DNA of 64,000 nt from Fremontodendron californicum (GCA_030761205.1 JAULJL010000003.1:33452301-33516300); one strand, 5' to 3'; positions 36,501-44,525 are shown, numbered from the stretch's first letter. Translations and numbers: made by a program. Notes: generated by a model not told the origin, from the letters alone.

Positions 36501-38015
36501 GCCTTCATTTAGTTTGCAAGATATCTAACTTGAACCAATCTTTTGATGATTTATTGGATATGTGTTAATTTCATTTTTGGGTGTTCAAATAATGTTTAAT
36601 TAGATTTGGCCCTGCCCCCTCAATAAACCAAAAAAAAATCCCTTTTACATCTTTTTTCCTCTATATATTATGAAAAACATTTATAGTATGGAAGAAGGAT
36701 AAATATCTTACCAGTATCATATGTAGGTCAGTTTTGTTGTGTCAAGGACCCTACTTGAATAACTCTGACAGCATCCTTTTGGTTTAATCAAATCGAAATG
36801 TATTATACGTGCGCTGGAATTGTAACTTTTATTCTGTTCAGTTTGCTGTACTGTACGAGGCCCGCGCAAATTCTGGTACGGACAGGATGAATATTATAAA
36901 CTCAGTTGCAAAGTCTATACCTGTGCCACACAAAGTTGATCTTAGCAATCCTGATATGACAATTGTGGTTGAAATTGTGAAGGTGAGGACATTATCTTTT
37001 ACTTCTAGACTAGAATGTGAATTTTTGTGCAAATTTGCTCCTTTGTAAGATCACTTAATCCAGCCTTTGTCCAGCCAAAATGCTTAAAAAATTACTGGCC
37101 AAAAGGATATTGCTTATAGATTGAACATTTTGTATTGGAGATGATTCAAATGAAATATATACATCAATTACTTTAAACTAGCCATGATAATGACAGTTAA
37201 TATCAAGGCCAGAATAATGGTATATTCTTTAGAAATATTTCGTTTTAAAAGCCTGAATATTACAGATTTCTCTTCCACTCGCTAGAGAGAATAATTTTTT
37301 TTTTTAATAAGTGTTAAACTTGATTATTTCTTGTTCTTAAGCAATTCTTGCTTGGTTTTTATGCTTCTATATGTTTTATTTGTTATGATTTGAATATAAA
37401 TTATATTGCTCCGACACTTCATTTTTCTTGAAGTACCCGTATGCGATACTCATGTCCGACGCATATTCGGACATGGGTATGGGGATATGATCCTCCAAGG
37501 ACCCTTCAAATACATGGAAATCTTAAAAAAAAAAAAATTTGAATATACCCGTGTCCGACACTCATACCCGAATCCGAGTAACATAGAATATAAATCCACA
37601 TCTCCGAAGCATCATTTTTCTATGGACTCTACTCACCAACACAACTCAAGTTGCAAGTGAGATTCAGCAGTTAAAGCTCGAAGAAAAAAAATGGTGCTAT
37701 GAGATAATGGAGCAGTGAATCTTTTCTTTGGAATTGTGAATCTCACCCGTTATATTTGTTTATATTGTTTATATGTGCGACAGTGCGAGTCCCCGTCCTC
37801 CCTTGTTCTTCAAATGCAAATCCCTGATGCAGGAAAAACACATTTTCATCGTTTGTTTCTAGATATGCCTTCCTCATAGTTGACAGTTGCATTATTCTCC
37901 GAACTGTATGATTTTTTTTTTTTTTTTTCAGACTGTCTGCTTGATTGGGATTGTTGAGAAGTACAAGGAGTTGGCGAAATATAATCTGAGGCAACTTACA
38001 TCACCAAAGCAATAG
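9411..38015 (+). CDS. THUMPD1: THUMP-domain protein, Tan1/THUMPD1 type (seven exons)
   Basis: Exons 9411-9488, 9599-9718, 12804-13259, 13907-14046, 14152-14272, 36842-36982 and 37932-38015 join without a frame error to 379 codons plus TAG. The start begins MATENKAKPN. Residues about 35-66 (GAYPLRPGVQGFFITCDGG, ERQAAHEAINVID) and FLEELVHG after them are the conserved N-terminal block of Tan1/THUMPD1. A Glu/Asp-rich linker (about 98-118) and low-complexity stretch follow. RQFLNLDSGCNGVVFVQM, FILRVLPIEVACYA and the exon-6 part form the THUMP domain; HKVDLSNPDMTIVVEIVK and TVCLIGIVEKYKELAKYNLR close it. Known role of the family: binds tRNA-Ser/Leu and brings the acetyltransferase (Kre33/NAT10) to make ac4C12, without catalytic residues of its own. 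The protein looks intact, although intron 5 is 22.6 kb of nested retrotransposons. Confidence 0.95.
11318..11857. mobile_element. hAT MITE, GGGGCGG-rich family, in THUMP intron 2
   Basis: TIRs TAGGGATGGCAA and TTGCCATCCCTG differ at one position. Flanks GTTGAGAG (11310-11317) and GCTGAGAG (11858-11865) are an 8-bp target duplication with one change. Both ends are rich in GGGGCGG and its complement, giving two GC islands around a very AT-rich centre. No coding capacity. Confidence 0.85.
11893..12038. repeat. copy 2 (diverged) of the dispersed ~190-bp MITE family
   Basis: Begins near TGTTACATGGACTCAAGTATG and ends near ATACGAGTATGTGG, matching the terminal and inner words of the family at low identity. 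The least certain of the six copies. Confidence 0.45.
12532..12569. repeat. 38-bp poly-T run in THUMP intron 2
   Basis: Uninterrupted thymines. Length in the assembly is likely approximate. Confidence 0.95.
14529..16644 (-). repeat. LTR of the Gypsy element (its 3' LTR), full length
   Basis: 2116 bp, bounded by TGTCATAACG and GTGTCTACA as read on the + strand. From 14687 on it matches 34024-35992 along its length, including the pair TGTGGGGAAGG (about 14725) and AATAGCCCGGATAAAAACG (about 16616). Inside, about 14845-15420 holds three degenerate tandem copies of a ~200-bp unit marked by CCATCAATCT and CAATCGTGAT. A (CT)n tract lies near 15812-15838, and a GC-richer part at 15880-16110 is open in one frame by chance only. 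Confidence 0.85.
16770..17236. mobile_element. hAT MITE, CGGTT/AACCGA-rich family, inside the Gypsy
   Basis: Exact 8-bp target duplication CCTCTAAA (16762-16769 and 17237-17244) and 14-bp perfect TIRs TAGGGGTGAGCATT and AATGCTCACCCCTA. The ends carry dozens of ACCGA and TCGGTT words in both orientations around an AT-only core (about 16960-17080). Lies in the Gypsy body, so it is younger than the Gypsy insertion or was carried by it. Confidence 0.92.
17271..17412. repeat. minisatellite, ~58-bp unit, 2.5 copies
   Basis: Units run ACTCCTCCC, then GAGGCATCAACTTTAAATAC, then CAAACGAAGAAAA; copies two and three are nearly identical and the first more diverged. Part of the Gypsy 3' non-coding region. 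The repetitive minus-strand frame it produces is not a gene. Confidence 0.8.
18840..24619 (-). pseudogene. Gypsy (Tat) gag C-terminus and pol, defective
   Basis: Read on the minus strand from 24619 down, in many broken frames: the gag C-terminus (IGNATKNFADMV), a zinc-binding part CDYHSGNIGHSIENC, aspartic protease with LIDNGSSVNVMP (about 23000), reverse transcriptase with WVANIVPIPKKDRNVRMCVD and SFMDGFS (21100-21600), RNase H (20330-20844, SIGCVLGQRDE), a second RNase H (19916-20332, FDGATNALGHGIW, NNEYEACVMGL), and integrase pieces (CHKCQIYVDKINAPP near 19340; HNSAPYRPKMNGAVETANK near 19040). The polymerase YVDD box is HVDN at 21060-21071, losing a metal-binding Asp, and a one-base shift lies just before it. 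Not functional. Confidence 0.88.
24643..24978 (+). repeat. Copia left LTR
   Basis: 336 bp, TGTTACTGCTG to TTCTAACA. The first half is a tandem array built on GGGATTTCCAGCTGGAAACC and GCTGGAAATCA, with the near-palindrome TTTCCAGCTGGAAA. A TATA box (TATAAATA near 24842) and AATAAAA polyadenylation signal (near 24881) follow, so transcripts should start and end here. Confidence 0.95.
24979..24990 (+). promoter_or_regulatory. Copia primer binding site
   Basis: TGGTATCAGAGC directly abuts the left LTR. This is the usual plant Copia site complementary to the 3' end of initiator tRNA-Met. Confidence 0.95.
25265..29350 (+). CDS. Copia gag-pol polyprotein, intact
   Basis: 1361 codons from ATG 25265 (MSSDKLESFP) to TGA; the open frame extends 43 codons further upstream but without an ATG. 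Order: gag with NYSAWEFQFRLFVKGREL; two CCHC zinc knuckles (CFSCKAFGHIARNC, CNYCKKQGHIIFAC); aspartic protease WYFDSGASNHMT; GAG-pre-integrase LWHRRLGHPNSD; integrase core with HSDVWG, DDFSRFTWVYF and TPQQNGVAERKN; reverse transcriptase with SKWVFSVK, RLVALGNKQEYGIDY and the catalytic YVDD at YVDDIIITG; RNase H with AYSDADWAGCPDTRRSTTG and SSTEAEYRAM. Gag and pol share one frame as usual for plant Copia. Length and motifs are complete and there is no stop, so the element could be mobile. Confidence 0.97.
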   Translation: MSSDKLESFPIRFTGKNYSAWEFQFRLFVKGRELWGHIDGSAPAPLDAEALSKWEIKDARVMTWILSSVEPHLVLNLKPYKTAATMWHYLNTVYNQDNSARRFQLEYELANFTQGSLSIEEYFSGFQTLWTDYSDIVYANVPAAALSAVQAVHATSKRDQFLMKLRPDFEIARSNLMNRHPVPYLDACLGELLREEQRLITQAAMEHQANVSTPVSMAYAAQGRNKGRDMRVVQCFSCKAFGHIARNCPKKFCNYCKKQGHIIFACPIRPERKPGTAYHCSTALPAASPVVPIPSSTALANPNTLTPEMVQQMIISAFSTFGLSGNHKVSSKPWYFDSGASNHMTNTVVPLSNVKNYDGNLTINTADGSSLPISAVGDLSSSLTDVFVSPALSTNLISVGQLVDNNCNVHFSRSGCVVQDQVSGKMIAKGPKVGRLFPLHVSPSTIIPSSPLLSFACNVVGSRNNLWHRRLGHPNSDVLRTLSHSGLLGNKACSSLDLSFDCPSCKLGKSKVLPFPHHASRASQCFDVIHSDVWGIAPIVSHAHYKYFVTFIDDFSRFTWVYFLRAKAEVFLVFKRFLALLETQFSTSIKVLRSDSGGEYMSNEFQDFLQTKGILSQRSCPSTPQQNGVAERKNRHLLDVVRTILLESSVPPRFWCEALSTAVHLINRLPSPTLKHVSPFFKLFGHSPSYSELRTFGCVCFVHLSTHERHKLTAQSVKCVFLGYAISQKGYVCYDPQARRIRVSRNVIFFEHQYFFPSHIELPSASLSLLPSFSDSPTLVERFKPGFVYGRRRRHESGSTSSVPPSDLASAPDPAPASTTLRRSTRLSRPPDRYGFFSPVSLVTTLSTISIPSSYKQAMEHECWQNAMRVELQALEENHTWDIVPCPPTVKPIGSKWVFSVKLLSDGSLDRYKARLVALGNKQEYGIDYEETFAPVAKMTTVRTILAAAASQSWQLHQMDVKNAFLHGDLQEEIYMKLPSGMTTSSPHDVCKLRRSLYGLKQAPRAWFEKFRSTLISFSFTQSQYDSSLFFHTSASGIVLLLVYVDDIIITGTDGNLITKLQHMLHATFHMKDLGQLTYFLGLEVHHRANGIFVNQHKYIQDLITLAGLEDTSSVDTPMEVNVKYRKDEGNILDDPTLYRSLVGSLIYLTTTRPDISYAVHQVSQFMSSPRHLHLAAVRRIIRYLRGSPTRGLFFPTGSSLQLVAYSDADWAGCPDTRRSTTGWCMFLGDALISWRCKKQDRVSKSSTEAEYRAMSTACSEIVWLRGLLEELGFPQTTSTPLHADNTSAIQIATNPVFHERTKHIEVDCHSIRDILENRVISLPHISSDLQVADVFTKAMTRQRHQFLVGKLLLVDLPASI
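29347..29357 (+). promoter_or_regulatory. Copia polypurine tract
   Basis: TTGAGGGGGGA immediately before the right LTR, overlapping the stop codon of the polyprotein; it would prime plus-strand DNA synthesis. Confidence 0.9.
29358..29725 (+). repeat. Copia right LTR with one additional repeat unit
   Basis: 368 bp. Same as the left LTR except for one inserted 32-bp unit, AAATCCCAAGGCTGG followed by AAATCAGGGATTTCCAG, in the upstream array. Ends TTCTAACA. Confidence 0.95.
29917..30576 (-). pseudogene. Gypsy gag, N-terminal part, cut off by the Copia insertion
   Basis: On the minus strand: an acidic, Gln-rich start (MEQAQDEIREQLSTLLEMIR, then SLKGKDKANES), a spacer, then IPPKFKTPDFEKYDETKCP and SHITVYCRKM, which is the conserved start of the Ty3/Gypsy gag domain. 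The remaining gag (29760-29915, LTGSAARWYFQLDK read in another frame) runs to the Copia target duplication at 29730 and resumes at 24637. Several frameshifts are present. Confidence 0.85.
30694..30886. repeat. copy 3 of the dispersed ~190-bp MITE family (best preserved)
   Basis: Ends ATGTTGCTCCGACTC and GAGTCCGAGTAACAT form a 15-bp TIR with two changes. Inside, CCGACACATATTCGGACATGG and CATACCCGTTTCGGACACAT pair as further inverted segments. It lies in the spacer between ORF1 and gag of the Gypsy element. Confidence 0.85.
31364..33090 (-). pseudogene. Gypsy extra ORF1: DUF7745-like plus coiled coil, broken
   Basis: Pieces on the minus strand: MSSKSMESLTVAKHESASSL (33090 down); a block with IRAIIQLWDPSYRCFVFNEV and DMVPIMEEYSVLLRLD (32650-32850), the hallmark of the DUF7745/plant-mobile-domain-like proteins often fused upstream of Tat gag; further conserved-looking pieces at 32161-32640; then Glu/Lys-rich heptads (RIELAKRKLQEEKDELKEEN and EKNEESQEEQRKRESE, 31364-31830) predicted as a coiled coil. 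In related elements this extra ORF precedes gag; its role is unknown. Frames are interrupted, so I treat it as dead. Confidence 0.7.
33091..33871. other. degenerate internal region of the Gypsy
   Basis: Non-coding. About 33585-33690 repeats a short phrase twice (GCGGAGGTTATCA, CACGAA). Nothing else is recognised. Confidence 0.5.
33872..34022 (+). pseudogene. 3' gag-like fragment of a second Gypsy element
   Basis: On the + strand, opposite to the surrounding element: LGLQDPLHVPIRSITRSKSK, KLK, stop, AMQGLVQKTSAEST. This matches the pattern of DPL..P.GPITR.R.KKL..A...LVQ seen at the end of other plant Gypsy gag proteins. It abuts the point where the right LTR loses similarity to the left LTR, as if it replaced the missing LTR end and primer binding site. 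Confidence 0.55.
34024..35992 (-). repeat. LTR of the Gypsy element (its 5' LTR), end missing
   Basis: 1969 bp similar to 14687-16644 with scattered substitutions and indels. The ~158 bp corresponding to 14529-14686 of the other LTR are absent, as is any primer binding site beyond. Ends GGGTTTCTACA before the TCTTT duplication. Confidence 0.85.
35998..36841. other. remaining 3' part of THUMP intron 5
   Basis: Ordinary AT-rich intron sequence ending TATTCTGTTCAG. No feature beyond short chance frames. Confidence 0.7.
37408..37587. repeat. copy 4 of the dispersed ~190-bp MITE family, in THUMP intron 6
   Basis: TTGCTCCGACACTTCATTTT to CCGAGTAACATAG, closely similar to the copy at 30694 (shared words TTGAAGTACCCGTA/G and ATATGATCCTCCAAGGACC). 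Their similarity suggests spread in the same period. Confidence 0.85.
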
Positions 38016-38304
38016 ATGGTGGTTGCATTGATGGAGCTGCAAGCAGCACTTAAACATCCTGTTAGCAGGCTTTCTGCCTTTTGAAGTTTTGAAAGAGAAT
38101 TCAGGTCAGGAAGCTAGGTTTAAATGGTTGAGTTGAGAGTTAAAGACATTATTATAGGATGTTATTGATTTGTATCTCTTTCGTTTTTCTGCTAATAAGT
38201 GGGATTTGGATCATCTTTCAATTCCCTGGTTTTTTGGCAATGAGAACCGATGTTGATGTTGGAGGGTCTATTTCTATTTGAGAAGTCCCTTGTACTGAAA
38301 AACT
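38016..38304 (+). other. 3' UTR and end of the THUMP gene
   Basis: Begins after the TAG. An AATAAAA word (about 38308) lies just past the hAT boundary and weaker signals lie earlier; the polyadenylation site is not fixed. Confidence 0.5.
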
Positions 38305-38711
38305 CTGAATAAAAAAATGGACCGGTTAAATTAGAAATCGGTGGTTTGTCCTTTCCGGTACTATATATAAAATCGAATTTTCTTTGAATCGGTGGAAAAC
38401 CAGTTTAACAAGTAAAAAATCGGATAAAACCGGTAAAAACCTGTTTTTTATTTTTCAAAATTTTTTATTTTTTTGTGAGTGATGAGATTTGAACCCTTAA
38501 TCTTTTGGTTTTATATTAAAAATCATGCCACTAAGCAAAATAGATATTCTTATTAATTATTTATTATATTATTACTTATTTAACATTAAAATTATTTTTT
38601 TATATATTTAAAAGCATTTTGATCAAATTGGTCGGTCTAATTGGTTGAATAGATTAAATCGAAAATCGAAGGTCTGATCGATTCGACTTTCGCTTCGATT
38701 TTTTAACTTTG
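38305..38711. mobile_element. hAT MITE, AAAAAATCG family
   Basis: Exact 8-bp target duplication GAAAAACT (38297-38304, 38712-38719). TIRs CTGAATAAAAAAATGG and CAAAGTTAAAAAATCG (complement) agree at 11 of 16. Subterminal ACCGGTT and TCGATT words, AT-rich core. It sits just beyond the THUMP 3' end and may supply its polyadenylation signal. Confidence 0.85.
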
Positions 38712-38878
38712 GAAAAACTTCATTGAAACATGTATTAAAATAGGTAAGATGTTATGTAATTATACTAAAAATTTAAATTTAAAAACATTTATTTGTAAAA
38801 ACCAATAAAAATAAGTAAGATTGGATATTTTTTCTTATTTGTTAAATGAATGAATCAAATAAAACTATATTTACTATA

Positions 38879-40199
38879 ATGATTTTTGAGTCTTAAGGGA
38901 TTCAAAGGATATTTTTTCAAATGTCTAAAACTTTTTTATCCTATTTTATTTTTTAGTAAAGGTAAAAGAATTTTTTGCACGAATTTAAGGGATATTTTTT
39001 AAAAGCTAAAACAATCTTTTGAAGGGATTCATGGGGTATTTTTCTTTAAAAGTTTATAATTTTTTCTGTTTTATTTTGTTTTTTTTAGTGAGGGTACAAA
39101 AAGTCTTTTGCTTGAAATAATTTTAAAAACAAAAGGAGAGAGCTTAGTCGAGAGAGAGAAAGGGATGGGGGAGGGGAGAGGAGAGGAGAAGAGAAGAGAA
39201 GAGAGGGGAGAAATAAATTTATTTTATTTTTAAATGATGTATTTAAAAGGTTGGCCCATACATTCATTCGTATGTCGATTTAGGATCCGTACCCGATCGA
39301 TTCGAAAAAAAAATTACATTTTTTTAAATGATATAGTTAAAAGGGTTGATCCGCACGTTGACTCGTGAGTCGATTTAGGATCTATATCCGATCGACTCTA
39401 GGAAAAAGTCAAAAGCATAAATTTATTTTATTAATTATTTTAATTTTAAATGATTTATTTAAAGGGGTTGATCCGTATGTTAACTCGAGGATTGATTTAG
39501 GATCTGTACCCAACCTGTTTGAGAAAAAAGTTAAAAAATAATTTTATTTTATTAATAAATTTTATTTTAATTTTAAATGATGTATTTAAAAGGATTAGTC
39601 CTCACGTTGACTCACTAGTCGATTTAGGATTCATACCTTACTCGCTCGAGAAAAAAGTTTAAAAAGAAATTTATTTTATTTTATTATTTTAATTTAATTT
39701 GATTTTAAAAGATGAATTTAAAGTGGTTGATCTGCACGTTGACTCTTGGGTCGATTTAGGATCCGTACTCGGCTCGCTCAGGAAAAAACTAAAAAAAGAA
39801 ACAACGAACTTGCTGCTAACTATGTAAGAAAAGAAAATCAATCATACGAGAAAATAAAAACAAACCACAATTTTGTTTCTTATTTTTTATTTATAATTTT
39901 TTACCTTCTATAAATTAAGATATACAATAAGTTTTAAATATTTTTCAAAAAAATACATATAAATAACATTTAAAAATGCATTTATATTATGTAATTTATA
40001 AATAAACAATTTTCATAAATTTAATTTGCATAATTAAAAAAATATTATTATATTAATATTATTACAATTTAAAAATAAAATATTTAAATAAATAATTATT
40101 ATTTAATAAAATATAAACTAAAATTAATTTTTTTATTATTAATTAAAATTTTATAAAAAAATGAAAGTACCCCAATGAAAGCGGTGTTTTTTTTCTTTC
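38879..40199. repeat. unit A of a direct duplication, with an inner 125-bp array
   Basis: Starts ATTTTTGAGTC and is matched in order by unit B (40200-41905). Its first part repeats the phrase TCCTATTTTATTTTTTAGT three times. From about 39225 to 39790 five diverged units of ~125 bp share GTTGACTCG and GATTTAGGATCCGTACC. A purine-rich GAGAGG stretch lies at 39136-39212, and the end is AT-only. No coding capacity. Confidence 0.8.
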
Positions 40200-41905
40200 T
40201 AGTTATAATTATTTTTGAGTCCTAAGCAAAGTAGTCAGTACCGTACCGGTAGGAGTATCGTTTTTCTTTTGGTATTGGTACGTAACGGTACCGAATATTG
40301 ATGTGTTTCGGTGTACCGTTTTGGATTTACCAGCATTTTTTAAATATTTTTTCATATATATGTATATATATTTATAAAGCTCATTTTCAAAATTTCTAAT
40401 AAAATATATATTATATACATGTACAAATATATCTCAATTACATACATATATATATGTTTATATGCAAATATAAAATTTTAAATATTTAATATATAAAAAT
40501 TTTAATCATAAATAAATAAATAAAATATTAAAAATAATAATAAATTATTATTAATTAAATTCAAGAGTCTTATTTAATAAATATATATTTTTGAATGAGA
40601 TCATGAAAAAGTAAAAATTATTATGATTAAAAAGTATTAAGAATTCGTTAAAAAAATCAAGTGAAAAAAATTAAAAAAAATTAAAATCTTGTATCAATCG
40701 ATACAGTTGATATGTACCGGTACAGGTTGGTATAGACTGATACAGGTCAGTACGGACCAATACAAAAATCGAAAGGGTACGAGGTTGGTACTGTTTCTTT
40801 TTTTTTTTCAAAATCGGTACATACCGACTGATACGATCAGTATTGTACCTACTACCATGGTCCAAGGGATCCAAGGGGTTTTTTTTCAAATGCCCAAAAT
40901 TTTTCTATCCTATTGTGTTTTAGTGAGGATAAAAGAGTCTTTTATTGGGACCTAAAGCATATTTTTTCAAAACAAAATTTTTTTGTCCTATTTTGTCTGT
41001 TAGTGAGCGTAAAAGAATATTTTTCAAGGATCAAAAGATATTTTTTAAAAAAACTCAATTTTTTTATCCTATTTAATCTTTTAGTGAGCGTAAAAGAATC
41101 TTTTATTATAAATGATTTGAAAGAAAAAAAGCTTACTCAAGAGAGAGAAAAATAGATGGGAGAAGAGGAGAGGAGAAGAAAAAAATTTATTAATTTAATT
41201 TTTAAATGATGTATTTAAAGAGTTGGCTCACAAGTTCACTCATGTGTCGATTTAGGATCCTAAACCTATCCATTCAGGAAAAAAATAATTTTTTTTAGTT
41301 TTTTTTTTTTAATTTTAAATGATGTATTTAAAGGGGTTGGTCTGTACGTTGACTCACAGGTCGGTTTAGGATCCGTATCTGATCGGTTCGGGAAAAAAGT
41401 TAAAAACAATTATTTTATTAATTATTTTAATTTTAATTTTAAATGATGTATTTAAAGGAGTTGGTCCGCACGTTGATTCGCTGGTTGATTTAGGATCCGT
41501 AACAGACCCGCTAAGAAAGAAAAGTTAAAAAAAAAAACTTGCTCCAAGCCTATGTGAGAAAATCAACCCTACCAGAGAATACTATCCATAATTTTATTTT
41601 CTTATTTATTATTTTTTACCTCCTATTAATAAAAATATATACTATACAATAAGGTCTAAATATTTTTAAAAATACATATAAATAATATTTGAAAATGCAT
41701 TTGTATTACGTAATTTATAAATAAACAATTACCATAAATTTATTTTTCATAATTAAAAAATATTATTATATTAATATTATTACAATTTTAAAAAAATAAT
41801 ATTATTTAATAAAATATAATTTAATTTTTTTATTAATTAATGAATTAAAAATTATTAAAAAAATAAAAATACCCTAACGAAAATGGGAACTTAATTCTAT
41901 TTCTT
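40200..41905. repeat. unit B of the direct duplication, interrupted by a hAT
   Basis: Resembles unit A from ATTTTTGAGTCCTAAG, continues after the hAT (40860 on) with the same TTTTTTCAAATG and TCCTATT phrases, then the purine block (41135-41180), three ~125-bp units with GATTTAGGATCC (41210-41515) and the same AT-rich end. Fewer inner units than A. Confidence 0.8.
40227..40859. mobile_element. hAT element, GGTAC(C)-rich family
   Basis: TIRs CAAAGTAGTCAGTACC and CATGGTAGTAGGTACA (complement) agree at 12 of 16. Flanks GTCCTAAG (40219-40226) and GTCCAAGG (40860-40867) agree at 6 of 8. GGTACCG, GTACGG and GATACAG words crowd both ends. Confidence 0.75.
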
Positions 41906-42233
41906 TTATCTATAATCTATAATATATATAAAAGTACGAATGTAAAAAATCTTTTAAACTGACGAAAATACCCATTGTTTTTTATTATATTATTAATTTT
42001 CCATTTTAAATATTTTTATTATTAATAAAATTTATTCAATTTATAAATAAGAATTATAATTCAATTGAAAGTCTTTAATTAAATGGATTTTTTTATAATG
42101 AATAAAAAAAAAGTTAAAATTTACAATGAATTATTTTATCTTCAAAATTATAATTTTTTATTAAACTTTAAAATAAAAAAATTTAAATTAATCTAATTTT
42201 AAATGTTCATACAAATTTTGATTATTTATGTAA

Positions 42234-43901
42234 GGCTTAATGCAAAAATTGCCCCATGAACTATACACTCATTCCCATTTTGGTATCTAAAGAATTTTTG
42301 GTCCCAACCGAGTACCTATACTATAATTCCGTCAAACAGATTGGTACCTGACACTAACACCGTTAAATAAATGCTGACGTGACAAATAGTAACTAATGGG
42401 AGCGTGACACGTGGCACAAATGCCATGTCAGCCCTATTTCAATGATGCCACGTCATCATTGAAATAAAAGAAAATTAAAAATTCAAACAAAATAGAAAAA
42501 CAAAATTCACAAATTTATTTAAAAAATTCAAAAAATTAAAAAAACAAATTTATAAAAAATCATAAAATTCAAAAAAAAAATATATATATATTCAAAAAAT
42601 TCAAAAAAAATTCACAATTTTATTTTTAACAATAAAAAAGGAAAAAATTAAAAAAATCTAAATTTTTCGGATTTTTTTACATAAAAATAGAAAAAATTCA
42701 CAAAAAAATAGGAAAAATTATAAAAATTCAAAAAAAAATTATATAAAAAAACTAAAAATTTTATAAAAAAGTTAAAATATTTCAAATAATTTTTAAAAAA
42801 TTTCAGAAAAATTCAAAAACAATAAAAACAAAAAAAAATTAAAATTAAAATTAAAAAAAAGATATAAATTTTTAATTTTTAAATAATCTCAAAAAAATTT
42901 AAAAATTAAAAAAAATAGGGAGAGGGGGGGAAGAGGGAGAGGGAAAAAGGGAGGGAAAGAGGGAGGGAAATGGGGAGGCGCCAGTTGGCCGCAACCTGGC
43001 CGGCTCGGGGCAGATCGGCTTCAGATCTGCCCCGGGTCGACCAGGCTGCGACCGACCGATCTCCCCCTACTCTTTTCTCTATTTTTCCCTCTTTTCCCCC
43101 AATTCCCCCCTCTCTCTCCCTCTCCCGATTCGCCCTCTCTCTCGTCGGCCTAAGGCCGATTGGCGGGTAACCGAGCCCCCTCCCTCCCTTTTCTCTTCTT
43201 CTTTTCCTTTCTCTTCCTCATTTTTTTTCCTTTCCAGTTTTCTTTTTCTTTTAATTTTCTTTTTTAAATTTTTTTAAAAATATATAAATATTCAGTTTTT
43301 TTTTAATTTTTCATATTTTTATATATTTTTAAAATTTTTAGATTTTTGAATTTTTATTTTTTTGAATTTTTTGATTTCTTTTAAAAAATGTGAATTTTTT
43401 TGAATTATTTTTAATTTTCATAATTTTTTATTTTTTTGAATTTTTTGATTTTTTAAAAAATTTAAATTTTTTTGAATTTTTTCCTTTTTTTTGAATTTTT
43501 AGAATTTTTTTCGATTTTTATTGAATTATTTTTAAAAAATTATGATTTTTTTTAATTTATTGCTATTTTTATAATTTTTTTGAATTTTTTTAATTTAAAA
43601 AATTATTGTGAATTTTTAAAATTTTATTTTTTATAATTTTTTATATATTTTTTGAATTTTTAACATTTTTTTATTATTGATGACGTGGCATCTAGAATTA
43701 AGGTTGACATGGCATTTGTGCCACGTGTCATGCTCTCATTGGTTGCTATTTGCCATGTCAGCATTTATTTAACGGTGTTAGTGTCAGGTACTAATCTGTT
43801 TGACAAAATTATAGTATAGGTATCCGATTGGGACCAAAAATTCTTTAGGTATCAAAATGGGAAAGAGGGTATAGTTCAAGAGGTAATTTTTTAATTAAGC
43901 C
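42234..43901. mobile_element. MULE-A, long-TIR element in Helitron 1
   Basis: Exact 9-bp target duplication TTTATGTAA (42225-42233, 43902-43910). Arms of about 230 bp are inverted copies beginning GGCTTAAT, with TTTTTGGTCCCAA and CACGTGGCACAAATGCCATG in each. Between them lies a near-palindromic A-rich then T-rich region, and in the middle (42965-43190) a GC-rich island with CAGATCTGCCCCGGG that stands out from everything around it and could be captured sequence. No transposase. Confidence 0.92.
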
Positions 43902-44525
43902 TTTATGTAATATGTACTTTATGCTCAATATATAAATTTTCTATAAATAAATAAGTTTTTATAATACAAATATAAATATATTATATTATATTATATTATA
44001 TTATAAATAGTAATAAGATTTATTTCATTATAATTTATGAATATTTTTATTATTAATAACATTTATCTAATTTATAAATCATAATTTTAATTCTAGACTT
44101 TATTTAAATGGATTAGTTTGATAATAAATAAATAAAAAATAGTTAAAATTTACATTGAATTATTTAATCTTCAAAATTATAATTTTTCATTAACCTTAAA
44201 AATAAAAAATTATATTAATCTAATTTTAAATGTTAATGCAAATTTTGATTATTTATGTAATATGTAATTTTATGCTAATATTTTTTTTATAAATAAGTAA
44301 GTTTTTATAATATAAATATTTTATATTATAAATAGATTTATTCCATTTTTATTTACGATTTTATATTATAAATATTAATAAAATTTATCATTGAAAATTT
44401 TAATATCATGATACATTTTTTTTTAATTATTAGAACATTTAAGATAATGCTTTTAACAATTAAATTATGTGTAGGACTTTTAGTTAAATTTTATCAAACA
44501 ACAATTGCAAAGTTAGGACTTAGGA

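Noticed and set aside
42970..43170. 66-codon frame in the GC island of MULE-A as a possible captured protein
   Set aside because: Composition is Pro/Ser/Arg low complexity, with no recognisable domain; kept only as a GC-island observation.
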